Source of the DNA: Enterobacteriaceae bacterium RIT691
Lineage (GTDB): Bacteria > Pseudomonadota > Gammaproteobacteria > Enterobacterales > Enterobacteriaceae
DNA length: 64,000 nucleotides
Direction of reading: 5' to 3'
NCBI GenBank assembly: GCA_009668205.1
Contig: WJYM01000007.1
Location: 1-64,000, forward strand
The stretch's first letter is position 1. Each line of letters opens with the position of its first letter. The translations under genes and the position numbers were made by a program. This document shows positions 17,104-25,175 of the stretch, one piece after another. Below the pieces are notes generated by a model that searched no databases, was not told where the DNA came from, and saw nothing but the letters and a program-made list of their open reading frames with translations.

Positions 17104-17196
17104 GGTCACGATTCCGGTAAAGATTGAGGTTTCAGCAAAGCTGATGGACAGCCGACAATCATAACACCGGAACCGTGTGGGCGGGATTTTTTCCGT

Positions 17197-18249
17197 TTAC
17201 CCCTGTGGCGCGAACTCGCACTTCAACAGCGCTTCCAGCGGACGGTACAGCTCCGTCATATACATCGTTCGCGATAGCAGCAGTTGATCCGCCGGAACGC
17301 GGATAACCCGAAGCTCCATACCTTCACGAACATGCGCGGACACCACAGGTTTCCCTTCACCATCAAAGGTCATCAGCAGATCCGGGAACCGGGAACCCGT
17401 TTTATTCCCCTGTTCGAGCAGCATGTACTCGTTGATAAAACGCAGCCGGGTTTGCTCGCGATCGTCCAGCTCGAGGAAGCCCAGATCCAGCCCACCCTGC
17501 TGTTCGCACTGATAGCGAGAAACCTTACCGTGGGCCATTTCGCGGCCTTTCAGCAGCGTTAAGACACCGTCCAGACCGCGTTCCATCCAGGCCTGGCCGA
17601 CCTGAATCGCCTGACTAATGGCGCCAGGTGCGCCGTGTTGGCGTGCATAGCTAACCGACACAGGATTACGCGCGACAGCGACCATTCCGCCCGCCTCCAC
17701 CGAGGCGCGACGCACCACGCCTGCCACTTGTTCCAGTCGACCCTGAGCCACACCTTCGTTATAGCGCTCAGCCGTTCCCCCTGCCCACGCCTGATAGGAG
17801 CGGAAATTCGGTTCAGTGTGCAGTCCTAAAGATCCCATCGTGCCCGTCGGGTGAGCACGCCCGTTACAGGCCAGATCGATAACCGGCAGCCCGGTCAATG
17901 CCGCATGGAACCAGCCATTAACCGTGGTTTCGGCACCATTTTCATTGGTGTTCAGTGCCACCAGATTCTGCCCGGCAGGCAGCGCACTGCGCAGCAGTTC
18001 GATGGTGCGAAGCAGATGAGCGGGCGTAACGTGCGTGTCAGGCGCGCCGGGAGCGCCAACCAGTGCGACGGTTGCCGTTAAATCCTCTGCCGCAAATTCG
18101 TCTGCGCTCCACATCTCCACGTCCCCGACGCTGAGGGCCAGCTTCGCCGCCACGTCTCCGCGATGGATCAATCCACCGCCGCCACCTCCGAGGATCGCGC
18201 CCCCCCAGATAGCGGCCTGGATATCGTCTGTCGTCAGTTTGCGTTTCAT
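17197..18249 (-). CDS. DUF917 / S-methyl-thiohydantoin desulfurase family protein
   Basis: The 350-residue protein opens with the glycine-rich IWGGAILGGGGGGLIHRG typical of the DUF917 family, followed by VALVGAPGAPDT and the metal-site-like segment NGRAHPTGTMGSLGL. The family name comes from desulfuration of thiohydantoins. In ergothioneine breakdown the third step removes sulfur from a 2-thiohydantoin propionate, so this gene would fit after the HAL-like and HutU-like steps. It is the second gene of a leftward operon, 21 bases after an OPT transporter. Hydantoin-related functions unconnected with ergothioneine are the alternative. Confidence 0.8.
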   Translation of the reverse strand: MKRKLTTDDIQAAIWGGAILGGGGGGLIHRGDVAAKLALSVGDVEMWSADEFAAEDLTATVALVGAPGAPDTHVTPAHLLRTIELLRSALPAGQNLVALNTNENGAETTVNGWFHAALTGLPVIDLACNGRAHPTGTMGSLGLHTEPNFRSYQAWAGGTAERYNEGVAQGRLEQVAGVVRRASVEAGGMVAVARNPVSVSYARQHGAPGAISQAIQVGQAWMERGLDGVLTLLKGREMAHGKVSRYQCEQQGGLDLGFLELDDREQTRLRFINEYMLLEQGNKTGSRFPDLLMTFDGEGKPVVSAHVREGMELRVIRVPADQLLLSRTMYMTELYRPLEALLKCEFAPQG

Positions 18250-18270
18250 TGTTCTGTCCTCACTTCCACT

Positions 18271-19887
18271 TTATTTACGCAGCGCACTGATGGCACCACT
18301 GAAGAAACTGAGGAGCGCATCGCCTGCAATCACGCCCCCGGCAAAAACCTCGATCTGCTCGCGCAGGCGTGTCCCGCACAGACGCCCCACCAGCAGACGA
18401 AAAAGCACGCCCGCCGCCACCATCCAGCCGGCCGCCGGGCTGCTGATCAGCAACCCCGTGGCAAACAGCACACCCAGCTGACGCTTTGCGCCGCCGATAA
18501 ATTGCAGCAGTGCGCCTGGAATGGCCCAGATCAGCAGGTTATGGGCTGCACTGGTGGAGATGCCCGCTTTGATCGCCGCTACGTAGGCGGCGTTAATGGG
18601 TGCAAACTGATGGCTGGAAAAATAGAAACGGTGACTCAGCGCCACCACCACGATGGCTGCGCCAAAGCCAATCATCCCGGCAATCAGCTGTTCGCGACGC
18701 CCCTGACGTTCAAATTCCGCCGTGGCACCTTCCCCTTTGCGCAGCAGATACCCGGCTTTCAAATCAAACCCCATGTCGGCAAACGCCGGGCCGGTCGCCG
18801 TAGAAAAACCGGAAAGCACCACCAGCGCTTCAGGCGGAAAGCCCAGCAGCATGCCGATAAGCAGGGTGATCAGCGCCACTGCGAAGGCCGGGAACCAGCC
18901 CGAGTGCATCGCGGCGATACCCACGATGATTTCATGTACAAAAGCGACAAACGCGCCGTACAGCACAAAGCAAACCAGCATCACCGGCGACATATGGCCG
19001 TAAAGCCCTGTGCCCAAGGCCAGCAGCAGCATGATCGCCAGGTAACCGACGCCCCCCAGACGAAATGCGTTTTTCAGCCGCTGTCCGTCAGTCCTTCCAC
19101 GGTTTCGGGCACTCGTCGCCCCCTGGCGGAAAATAAGGCGTGAAACCTGCAGAAGCGCCATCAGCCCGGCCCCCATCATCATGCCGTGGGGCAGATAAAG
19201 CGCGTTGATGTCGATACCGCTGAGCACCTGCGCGTAACCGCGGGCCAGCAGCCCGACGGCAAACGCCGCCATGGCCGCAAAACCGCCTATCAGCGCCACG
19301 CCGAAAGCCGACATCGGCAGATGCAGTAGCGCACCGGCGGCCCCGGTCAGTAACCCGCCCACCAGCGTCCAGGCCTGTTTACCGCCGCTGTCCCCGGCTT
19401 TGATGGCTTCCGCTGCGGCAATTCCCGGCGGCCACGGGTTTTCGGCGGGAAACGCGGGGGTATCGAACATCCGGTAGAGCAGCCAGGCATCCAACAGCAT
19501 CGCCAGGCTCACGCCAATCAGCATTGGCGTGACCATCTCCGGCAGCCCAAACAGCCACGGAATGCCAATCGGTAAAAAGAGGCTGTTCGCCGCGCCAAAG
19601 GTGGCCGATGAGATGCTGGTCTGCGCCAGATTCTGCGCATGAACAGAACGGAAACCGCGAAACCACGGCAACGGAATGCGCGAAAGCGCCATCGCGGCAA
19701 GTGCGCCAATCAGCGAGGTGCTCGGCGTGATCCCGAGGCTTGCCAGCATCTGGATCCCGATAATGGCGCCGAAAACGCTCAGCACGCTGACCAGCAGGAA
19801 GTTCGCCGGGGCAAGGGCTTTGGGATGGGCACGGGGAGGCGCCGCCACGCTCACCGGTGCCTCCAGCGAGGATGATGACTGTGTCAT
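18271..19887 (-). CDS. OPT-family transporter
   Basis: A 538-residue integral membrane protein with about fourteen hydrophobic stretches. The segments SATFGAANSLFLPIG, FPAENPWPPGIAAAEAI and INALYLPHGMMMGAGL are characteristic of the OPT/YSL superfamily, whose members import oligopeptides, metal chelates or other amino-acid derivatives. GGAG lies eight bases before the ATG. It is the first gene of the operon with the DUF917 enzyme and diverges from an IclR regulator, with a perfect inverted repeat in the shared promoter region, so the transporter probably brings in the substrate of that enzyme. Confidence 0.88.
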   Translation of the reverse strand: MTQSSSSLEAPVSVAAPPRAHPKALAPANFLLVSVLSVFGAIIGIQMLASLGITPSTSLIGALAAMALSRIPLPWFRGFRSVHAQNLAQTSISSATFGAANSLFLPIGIPWLFGLPEMVTPMLIGVSLAMLLDAWLLYRMFDTPAFPAENPWPPGIAAAEAIKAGDSGGKQAWTLVGGLLTGAAGALLHLPMSAFGVALIGGFAAMAAFAVGLLARGYAQVLSGIDINALYLPHGMMMGAGLMALLQVSRLIFRQGATSARNRGRTDGQRLKNAFRLGGVGYLAIMLLLALGTGLYGHMSPVMLVCFVLYGAFVAFVHEIIVGIAAMHSGWFPAFAVALITLLIGMLLGFPPEALVVLSGFSTATGPAFADMGFDLKAGYLLRKGEGATAEFERQGRREQLIAGMIGFGAAIVVVALSHRFYFSSHQFAPINAAYVAAIKAGISTSAAHNLLIWAIPGALLQFIGGAKRQLGVLFATGLLISSPAAGWMVAAGVLFRLLVGRLCGTRLREQIEVFAGGVIAGDALLSFFSGAISALRK

Positions 19888-19945
19888 GATGAAGCTCCAG
19901 CAGAGTGAACAAAGCGTGGCTTTGCTCCTGTTATTGTGTTGGCTT

Positions 19946-19966
19946 TTGTTCCATAATATGGAACAA
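19946..19966. promoter_or_regulatory. Perfect inverted repeat, candidate IclR operator
   Basis: Two 10-base arms, TTGTTCCATA and TATGGAACAA, are separated by one base. The site lies 59 bases upstream of the OPT gene and 105 bases before the divergent IclR gene. A symmetric palindrome in this position is what an autoregulated IclR-family repressor would bind. Confidence 0.6.
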
Positions 19967-20071
19967 TGTTGTAATATTTAGAACATTTAATATGTTGATA
20001 ACATATGCCGTTGTCAAGAACACTGCACAACGATTGCGGGATGACGCAGCACGCCACTGAGGATCAAAAGA

Positions 20072-20839
20072 ATGAGTACACTGGCTAACGCAAGGGACGT
20101 TCTGTTGCTGATCGCCCGTCTGCAAAGGGATGTAACGGTCACAGACGTCACCACCGAGCTGGGCCTGCCGAAAAGTTCGGTCTCAAGAACCCTGAGCATG
20201 ATGGCGGAATATGGTTTCCTGGAGCGCGATACGAAAACCCGGGCCTATCGTCCTGGCAAAGTGGTGATGGAAGCTTCATGGCAGTTTCGTGCAGCGCATT
20301 CCACCTCTTCTCTGCTGGAAGAGGCGCTGGCGGATCTGGTGCGCCAGTCCGGCTATACCGGCTATATCAACGTGCTTGATAATCAGGATGCGCTGGTTAT
20401 CCATATGCGCACCGGTTCCCGTTCGCTTCAGGTTTACACTCCCCCCGGCACCCGCGCACCTGCGTGGTCGAGCGCGGCGGGCCGGGCGCTGATGGCCGGG
20501 TTAAGCAGCAGTGCCCTACTGCACCTTTTACCGGAAAGCTTTGCGGATGCCCGAGGCAGCGCCCCGCGTTCGTTTGCAGAACTCTCGGGACGCATTGAAG
20601 AGATCAAAACCAGCGGATGGTCGCTGTCGCGGGGGGAATATGTGTCGGATACGGCCGGAATTTCCGCCGCAGTGGTCGATCCTGTCAGCGGACAAGGCTA
20701 TGGCTTTGGCGTTGCCATTCCGCGCGAAGAACTTAACGACGCGCTTATCGATACACTCGGCGCGGCGGTGCGGGATGCCGCCAACCAGGTGGGTAAGCGG
20801 GTTGGCGATCCTTTCTGGTTGAACTTTCGACCTTCCTGA
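20072..20839 (+). CDS. IclR-family transcriptional regulator
   Basis: The 255-residue protein has an N-terminal winged helix-turn-helix (DVTTELGLPKSSVSRTLSMMAEYGFLER) and a C-terminal effector-binding domain (SSAAGRALMAGLS, then WSLSRGEYVSDTAGISAAVV). GAGGA lies eight bases before the ATG. It is divergent from the OPT-DUF917 operon and very probably controls it through the palindrome at 19946-19966. The inducer is unknown. Confidence 0.88.
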   Translation: MSTLANARDVLLLIARLQRDVTVTDVTTELGLPKSSVSRTLSMMAEYGFLERDTKTRAYRPGKVVMEASWQFRAAHSTSSLLEEALADLVRQSGYTGYINVLDNQDALVIHMRTGSRSLQVYTPPGTRAPAWSSAAGRALMAGLSSSALLHLLPESFADARGSAPRSFAELSGRIEEIKTSGWSLSRGEYVSDTAGISAAVVDPVSGQGYGFGVAIPREELNDALIDTLGAAVRDAANQVGKRVGDPFWLNFRPS

Positions 20840-20845
20840 CGCTAT

Positions 20846-20868
20846 GCGGAGTGATAGCCCCACTCCGC
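20846..20868. terminator. Hairpin between convergent genes
   Basis: An 8-bp stem, GCGGAGTG with CACTCCGC, lies between the stop of the IclR gene and the stop of the leftward MHS transporter. It lacks a clear T-run, so it may be a weak or Rho-aided terminator. Confidence 0.4.
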
Positions 20869-20877
20869 TCCCTCAGA

Positions 20878-22209
20878 TTACCCTTTCACCGCATCCCGCT
20901 CCGGGGCGATGAGCGTATCCTGGTGCACCTGTTTCATCGACACCAGTTTATAGACCGCAAACGCCGTTAGCAGGCAACAGGTCGCGAGATACACCGCCAC
21001 GTAAGTCGGTTTTCCCCCGGCCATTTCCACCAGGAAGGCACTGATAAGCGGCGTGGGCCCTGCCACCAGCATCCCATTCATTTCACGTGCCACGCTGATA
21101 CCGGAATAGCGGTACTCCGTCGGGAACAGCCTGGCCAGTAGCAGTCCTTGCGGCCCGGCCATCGCGCCATAGCTGATAATAAACGCCACCGACATGCCCA
21201 GGGTGATGGTCAGCAAATCACCGCTGTCGATAAACATAAACAGCGGGTAGGCGTAGATAACCGTAAACAGCGCCGCTGCCATGTAAATCTTCGCCGGGTT
21301 GAATTTGTCCGCCAGCCAGCCCATCACCGGGGCGCTCACCACCGCACACCAGGCGGAGATAAACAGCGCGCTCAGCGCCGTGGTTTTCGGCAGATGCAGA
21401 GTATTGGTCATGTAACTGATACTGAAGGCGCTCAGAATATAGACGTTGGCGTTATGCCCGGACATCATCAGAAAGCCCCAAAACAGCTCACGAGGATAAC
21501 GGGTCAGCACCACTTTCAACGGCAGCTTGTGCTCTTTTTTATCCTTCTCCGCCTGCTGCATGGCCTGGACGTATTCCGGCGTTTCATCCAGATGGCGGCG
21601 AATGTAGATGGCGATAATGAACAGCACCGCCGACGAAAGGAACGGCACGCGCCAGCCCCAACTGGTCATGACGTCTGCAGGCATAAGTGACACGCCCCAA
21701 AACGCCAGGCTTGCGAAAATGATCCCGATAACCGTTGCTGACTGCAGCAGCGCGGTGTAAAAGCCCTGCAACCGTTTCGGTGCGTATTCATAAAGTAACG
21801 TCAGCGCCCCGGCATACTCGGCCCCGGCACCAAATCCCTGCGCCATTCGCATGAGGACCAGCAGGATCGGCGCAGCAATACCAATCTCGTTATAGCCCGG
21901 CAGTAAACCGATGGCGACAGTACCCGCGCCCATCAGCGCAATGGAGAAGATCAACGCGGGTTTACGCCCGTAGCGATCGCCAATGTGTGAAATCACCAGC
22001 CCGCCCAGTGGGCGGACAAAAAAGCCCACAGCAAAAGTGGCAAATGCCGCCAACACACCCGCAAAGGCAGAGAGATCGGGAAAGAAGATTTTATTGATGA
22101 TAAGCCCGGCGGCGGCACCGTACAGGGCATAGTCAAACCACTCGATGATGGTACCCACCACCGAGGCCGTGACCGCCCGCTTTAATCCTGGGGTTGATGA
22201 GTGCTGCAT
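20878..22209 (-). CDS. MHS-family MFS transporter
   Basis: A 443-residue major facilitator with twelve predicted helices. TIIEWFDYALYGAAAGL and FFVRPLGGLVISHIGDRYGRKPAL mark the metabolite:H+ symporter branch (KgtP, ShiA, ProP relatives), which imports small acids and related compounds. AGGAG lies six bases before the ATG. Its promoter region contains a motif nearly identical to one before the SDR operon at 23563, in the same orientation relative to the gene. This suggests that it imports the acid which that operon degrades. Confidence 0.88.
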   Translation of the reverse strand: MQHSSTPGLKRAVTASVVGTIIEWFDYALYGAAAGLIINKIFFPDLSAFAGVLAAFATFAVGFFVRPLGGLVISHIGDRYGRKPALIFSIALMGAGTVAIGLLPGYNEIGIAAPILLVLMRMAQGFGAGAEYAGALTLLYEYAPKRLQGFYTALLQSATVIGIIFASLAFWGVSLMPADVMTSWGWRVPFLSSAVLFIIAIYIRRHLDETPEYVQAMQQAEKDKKEHKLPLKVVLTRYPRELFWGFLMMSGHNANVYILSAFSISYMTNTLHLPKTTALSALFISAWCAVVSAPVMGWLADKFNPAKIYMAAALFTVIYAYPLFMFIDSGDLLTITLGMSVAFIISYGAMAGPQGLLLARLFPTEYRYSGISVAREMNGMLVAGPTPLISAFLVEMAGGKPTYVAVYLATCCLLTAFAVYKLVSMKQVHQDTLIAPERDAVKG

Positions 22210-22301
22210 GCTGTTCTCCTGTAACGAGGATGGTATTGCAAAACCGAACGTTGGCGTTGTGTTTTATTTTCGTTACTGAAATGTATTCACAGGGAGGCGC
22301 T

Positions 22302-22334
22302 AATTCAAAGATGAATTCATAATTTATATATGAA
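22302..22334 (-). promoter_or_regulatory. Shared motif upstream of MHS transporter
   Basis: On the leftward strand this segment begins TTCATATATAAATTAT and continues into a GAATTCATC...TTGAATT tail. It matches the copy at 23473-23503 at 28 of 31 positions. The segment contains the palindrome ATGAATTCAT and a wider TTCATA...TATGAA repeat. It ends 93 bases before the MHS start. It is a likely operator for the nearby IclR protein. Confidence 0.6.
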
Positions 22335-22492
22335 GATCACATTCGCACCCGAACACCTGCATCAAAGAGAGAGCGGGGTCGCAAAAGCAGGATAAAAAAT
22401 GAGCGGCATCGATCTGTTCGGCAACATGTGGTGCACGCTGGTGCCCTCACTCCACCTCGTTTCCTGTGACGTGAGGATGCCAATACGAAAAA

Positions 22493-22520
22493 CGGCAACC
22501 TGATGGTTACCGTTTTTCTT
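22493..22520 (+). terminator. Rightward hairpin terminator
   Basis: AACGGCAACC pairs imperfectly with GGTTACCGTT around a TGAT loop and is followed by TTTC. It stands in the 375-base gap between the MHS transporter and the leftward IclR gene, where I see no coding frame. It would end rightward read-through; no rightward gene precedes it closely. Confidence 0.45.
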
Positions 22521-22584
22521 TTATCTTGCCGCCGGGGAACACGCACGCAGCTAACGTGGCCGCATGTGAGAACAGACAGGGCAT

Positions 22585-23367
22585 TCAGGTATCAGTATTA
22601 CCGCTGCGAATGCTTTCAGCCGTGCGGAACAGCAGTTCCAGCACCGCTTCGCGGGAAGGATTATTCATATGATCCAGGTGCTTCACCCACGGGCAAGCCA
22701 GTGCCGCAATGGCCTGCCCCCCGCTGTTCAACAGGGGAACAGCAATGTTGTACACCCCTTCCACCTGCTGGCTTGGCATGATTTCGTACCCCTGTTCGCG
22801 GATCCGCGTCAGGTTATCCTGCATCTCAGCGCTCAGTGCTGTCTCTTCGCCCTCGCTTTGCTCAAGCATAAATTGCCGGTCCTGCGGCGAAGCAAAGGCC
22901 AGCAAAACGTGGCCGGAGCTGGAATCCCGCAGCGCGAAACGCGCGCCGACGCGAATGCCGAATCCCCAGTAGCCCGGCGCATCCACCTGGGCAATGGCCG
23001 TCAGCCCACCCCGTTCGAACAGCGCAATATGGCCGCCCTGCTGTGCCGCCTCGGCAAACTGCCGCAGATGCGGCATCGACTGCACCACCAGCCTGCGCAT
23101 CGGTGAATGGCGATGCGTTAACTCAAACAGCTTCAGGGAAAGCTGATACTGATCGACGCTGGTGCGCACCACATAGCCACGCTTCACCAGCCTGTCGAGC
23201 ATGCGGTAGATTTCATTGGGTTTCCTGTCCAGCGCCGCGGCGATTTCAGCCTGTGAAATGCCCTCTTCCAGCCCCGCCAGGTGTTCCAGAATATCCAGAC
23301 CTTTATCCAGCGCCGGGGCGCGGTAACGATCTTCGTTCGCTTCCGCTTCAGCTTTATTTCGCGCCAT
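22585..23367 (-). CDS. IclR-family transcriptional regulator
   Basis: A 260-residue regulator with a winged helix-turn-helix (ISQAEIAAALDRKPNEIYRMLDRLVKRGYV) and a C-terminal ligand domain (FALRDSSSGHVLLAFAS and GVYNIAVPLLNSGGQAIAAL). I start at MARNKAEAE (23367), preceded by GAGGAAGG; the open frame extends ten codons further without a ribosome site. It stands between the MHS gene and the SDR-FAH-dehydratase operon, and the motif shared by those two promoters is its most likely operator. Confidence 0.85.
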   Translation of the reverse strand: MARNKAEAEANEDRYRAPALDKGLDILEHLAGLEEGISQAEIAAALDRKPNEIYRMLDRLVKRGYVVRTSVDQYQLSLKLFELTHRHSPMRRLVVQSMPHLRQFAEAAQQGGHIALFERGGLTAIAQVDAPGYWGFGIRVGARFALRDSSSGHVLLAFASPQDRQFMLEQSEGEETALSAEMQDNLTRIREQGYEIMPSQQVEGVYNIAVPLLNSGGQAIAALACPWVKHLDHMNNPSREAVLELLFRTAESIRSGNTDT

Positions 23368-23472
23368 ACCTTCCTCACGCAGTGCGTTCGTTAACATGTT
23401 GTTTTTCGTCGTAACATCTTAGCACTTCTCTCGTCAGACCCCTGCATCGCGCCGATCGCAAAATGTGACATG

Positions 23473-23503
23473 CATATATAAATTATAAATTCATATTTGA
23501 ATT
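23473..23503 (+). promoter_or_regulatory. Shared motif upstream of the SDR operon
   Basis: The segment begins CATATATAAATTAT and ends TTCATATTTGAATT, matching the leftward motif at 22302-22334 at 28 of 31 positions. It ends 59 bases before the SDR start, in the same orientation relative to its gene as the other copy. Both probably bind the IclR protein encoded between them. Confidence 0.6.
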
Positions 23504-23562
23504 TCACCTGCATGCGTTTACAGTAAATTAACAATCAACCTGCCAGTCATCAGGAGAAAAAT

Positions 23563-24288
23563 ATGACGCAGCAGAAGCGAGTTCTGATCACCGCCGCCGC
23601 TCAGGGTATCGGCTATGCCACGGCGTTAAGCATGGCGAAAGCCGGGTTTCAGGTGATCGCCACTGACATCAACGAAGAGAAGCTCGACGCCCTCTCCCGA
23701 GTGGAGAACGTACAGACGGCACGCCTCGACGTGATGAACGCCGCGGAGATCCGCGATTTTGTTACCCACCTGGGCACCGTCGATGTGCTGTTCAACTGTG
23801 CCGGAATAGTCCATAGCGGCGATGTGCTGACCGCGAGCGATACTGAGCTCAATCAGGCCTGGCAGCTCAATGTCATGTCGCAGATCCATCTGATTCAGGC
23901 GGTACTGCCCGGCATGTTGAGCCAGCGCCAGGGCTGCATCATCAACATGGCGTCGGTGGCCTCCAGTGTTAAAAGCGTGCCGAACCGCTGTGCCTACAGC
24001 GTCAGCAAAGCGGCGGTCATCGGCCTCACCAAATCGGTGGCGGCGGACTACATCACCCAGGGGATCCGCTGCAACGCCATTTGCCCCGGCACAGTGGAAA
24101 CGCCATCGCTACAGCAGCGCCTGAGCGATACCGGCGATTATGACGCCGCCCGCGCTGACTTCATCCGCCGCCAGCCCATGGGACGCATCGGCCAGGCTGA
24201 GGAAATCGCCGATCTGGTGCTCTATCTCAGCAACGCCACCTTCACCACGGGTCAGATTCATAACATCGACGGCGGCTGGTCCGCCTGA
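23563..24288 (+). CDS. SDR-family dehydrogenase, 2-keto-3-deoxy-L-fuconate dehydrogenase type
   Basis: A 241-residue short-chain dehydrogenase with the Rossmann motif TAAAQGIGYA, NCAG, catalytic Ser in NMASVASS and YSVSK (Tyr and Lys), and CPGTVETPS. The Asp after the second strand (ATDIN) favours NAD. The overall sequence resembles enzymes that oxidise 2-keto-3-deoxy-L-fuconate or rhamnonate. AGGAG precedes the ATG. It heads an operon with an FAH-type hydrolase and an enolase-superfamily dehydratase, which together make the non-phosphorylative route to pyruvate and a small hydroxy acid. The exact sugar acid is not readable. Confidence 0.85.
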   Translation: MTQQKRVLITAAAQGIGYATALSMAKAGFQVIATDINEEKLDALSRVENVQTARLDVMNAAEIRDFVTHLGTVDVLFNCAGIVHSGDVLTASDTELNQAWQLNVMSQIHLIQAVLPGMLSQRQGCIINMASVASSVKSVPNRCAYSVSKAAVIGLTKSVAADYITQGIRCNAICPGTVETPSLQQRLSDTGDYDAARADFIRRQPMGRIGQAEEIADLVLYLSNATFTTGQIHNIDGGWSA

Positions 24289-24306
24289 TTAAACAAGGAA
24301 CAGACT

Positions 24307-25164
24307 ATGCGTTTACTTCGCTACGGCCCGCCGGGGCAGGAAAAGCCCGGCCTGCTGGACCGTCATGGCAACCTTCGCGACCTCTCTGCGTGGATTGACG
24401 ACATTAGCGCCGACACGCTCTCCCCGGAAAATCTTGCCCGATTGGGGGCGTTGGCTGCCGAAACGTTACCGTTGGTTAGCGGCTCACCGCGCGTTGGTCC
24501 TTGTGTCGGTGGCAGCCGCAAGTTTATCTGCGTGGGGCTTAACTACTCCGATCACGCCGCAGAAACCGGGGCGACGGTACCGCCGGAACCGATCCTGTTT
24601 ATGAAGTCCCCGCACGCCATTGTGGGCCCTCATGACGAGGTCGAGATCCCGCGCGGCTCGCAGAAAACAGACTGGGAAGTCGAGCTTGGGGTGGTGATCG
24701 GCAAGAAAGCCAAATACGTCAGCGAGGCCGATGCGCTGGACCATGTCGCGGGCTACTGTGTGATTAACGATCTTTCCGAACGCGCTTTTCAGATTGAGCG
24801 TCAGGGCCAGTGGGTGAAGGGCAAAAGTTGTGACACCTTCGGCCCCACCGGTCCATGGCTGGTGACACAGGATGAGATCCCCGACCCGCAGAACCTGCAC
24901 ATGTGGCTTGAGGTCGACGGGCATCGCTATCAGGACGGTTCCACCGCCACCATGGTGTATGGCGTGCGCTATCTGGTTTCCTACATCTCGCAGTTTATGA
25001 CGCTCTACCCCGGTGACATTATCTCCACAGGCACACCGCCAGGCGTCGGCATGGGCCAGACGCCACCGGTCTACCTCAAACCCGGCCAGACCGTACGTCT
25101 GGGCATTGAAGGGCTTGGCGAACAACAGCAGTTGACCCGCGCCGAATCCGGCTCATCACAATAA
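24307..25164 (+). CDS. FAH-family hydrolase, 2,4-diketo-3-deoxy-L-fuconate hydrolase type
   Basis: The 285-residue protein has the fumarylacetoacetase fold: FICVGLNYSDHAAETG, PILFMKSPHAIVGPHD, and the metal-binding DWEVELGVVIG (the two Glu) with VINDLSER. It also has the long KGKSCDTFGPTGPWLV loop seen in 2,4-diketo-3-deoxy-fuconate hydrolases and in proteins often annotated as ureidoglycolate lyase. The gene follows the SDR by 18 bases and precedes the dehydratase by 11. It probably cleaves the diketo acid made by the SDR. Confidence 0.85.
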   Translation: MRLLRYGPPGQEKPGLLDRHGNLRDLSAWIDDISADTLSPENLARLGALAAETLPLVSGSPRVGPCVGGSRKFICVGLNYSDHAAETGATVPPEPILFMKSPHAIVGPHDEVEIPRGSQKTDWEVELGVVIGKKAKYVSEADALDHVAGYCVINDLSERAFQIERQGQWVKGKSCDTFGPTGPWLVTQDEIPDPQNLHMWLEVDGHRYQDGSTATMVYGVRYLVSYISQFMTLYPGDIISTGTPPGVGMGQTPPVYLKPGQTVRLGIEGLGEQQQLTRAESGSSQ

Positions 25165-25175
25165 GGAATCGTTTC

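Noticed and set aside
15796-17127. 443-codon rightward frame antisense to dbpA
   Set aside because: It is a long mirror frame of a GC-rich, highly conserved gene. Its His/Gln/Arg-rich composition is typical of an antisense shadow.
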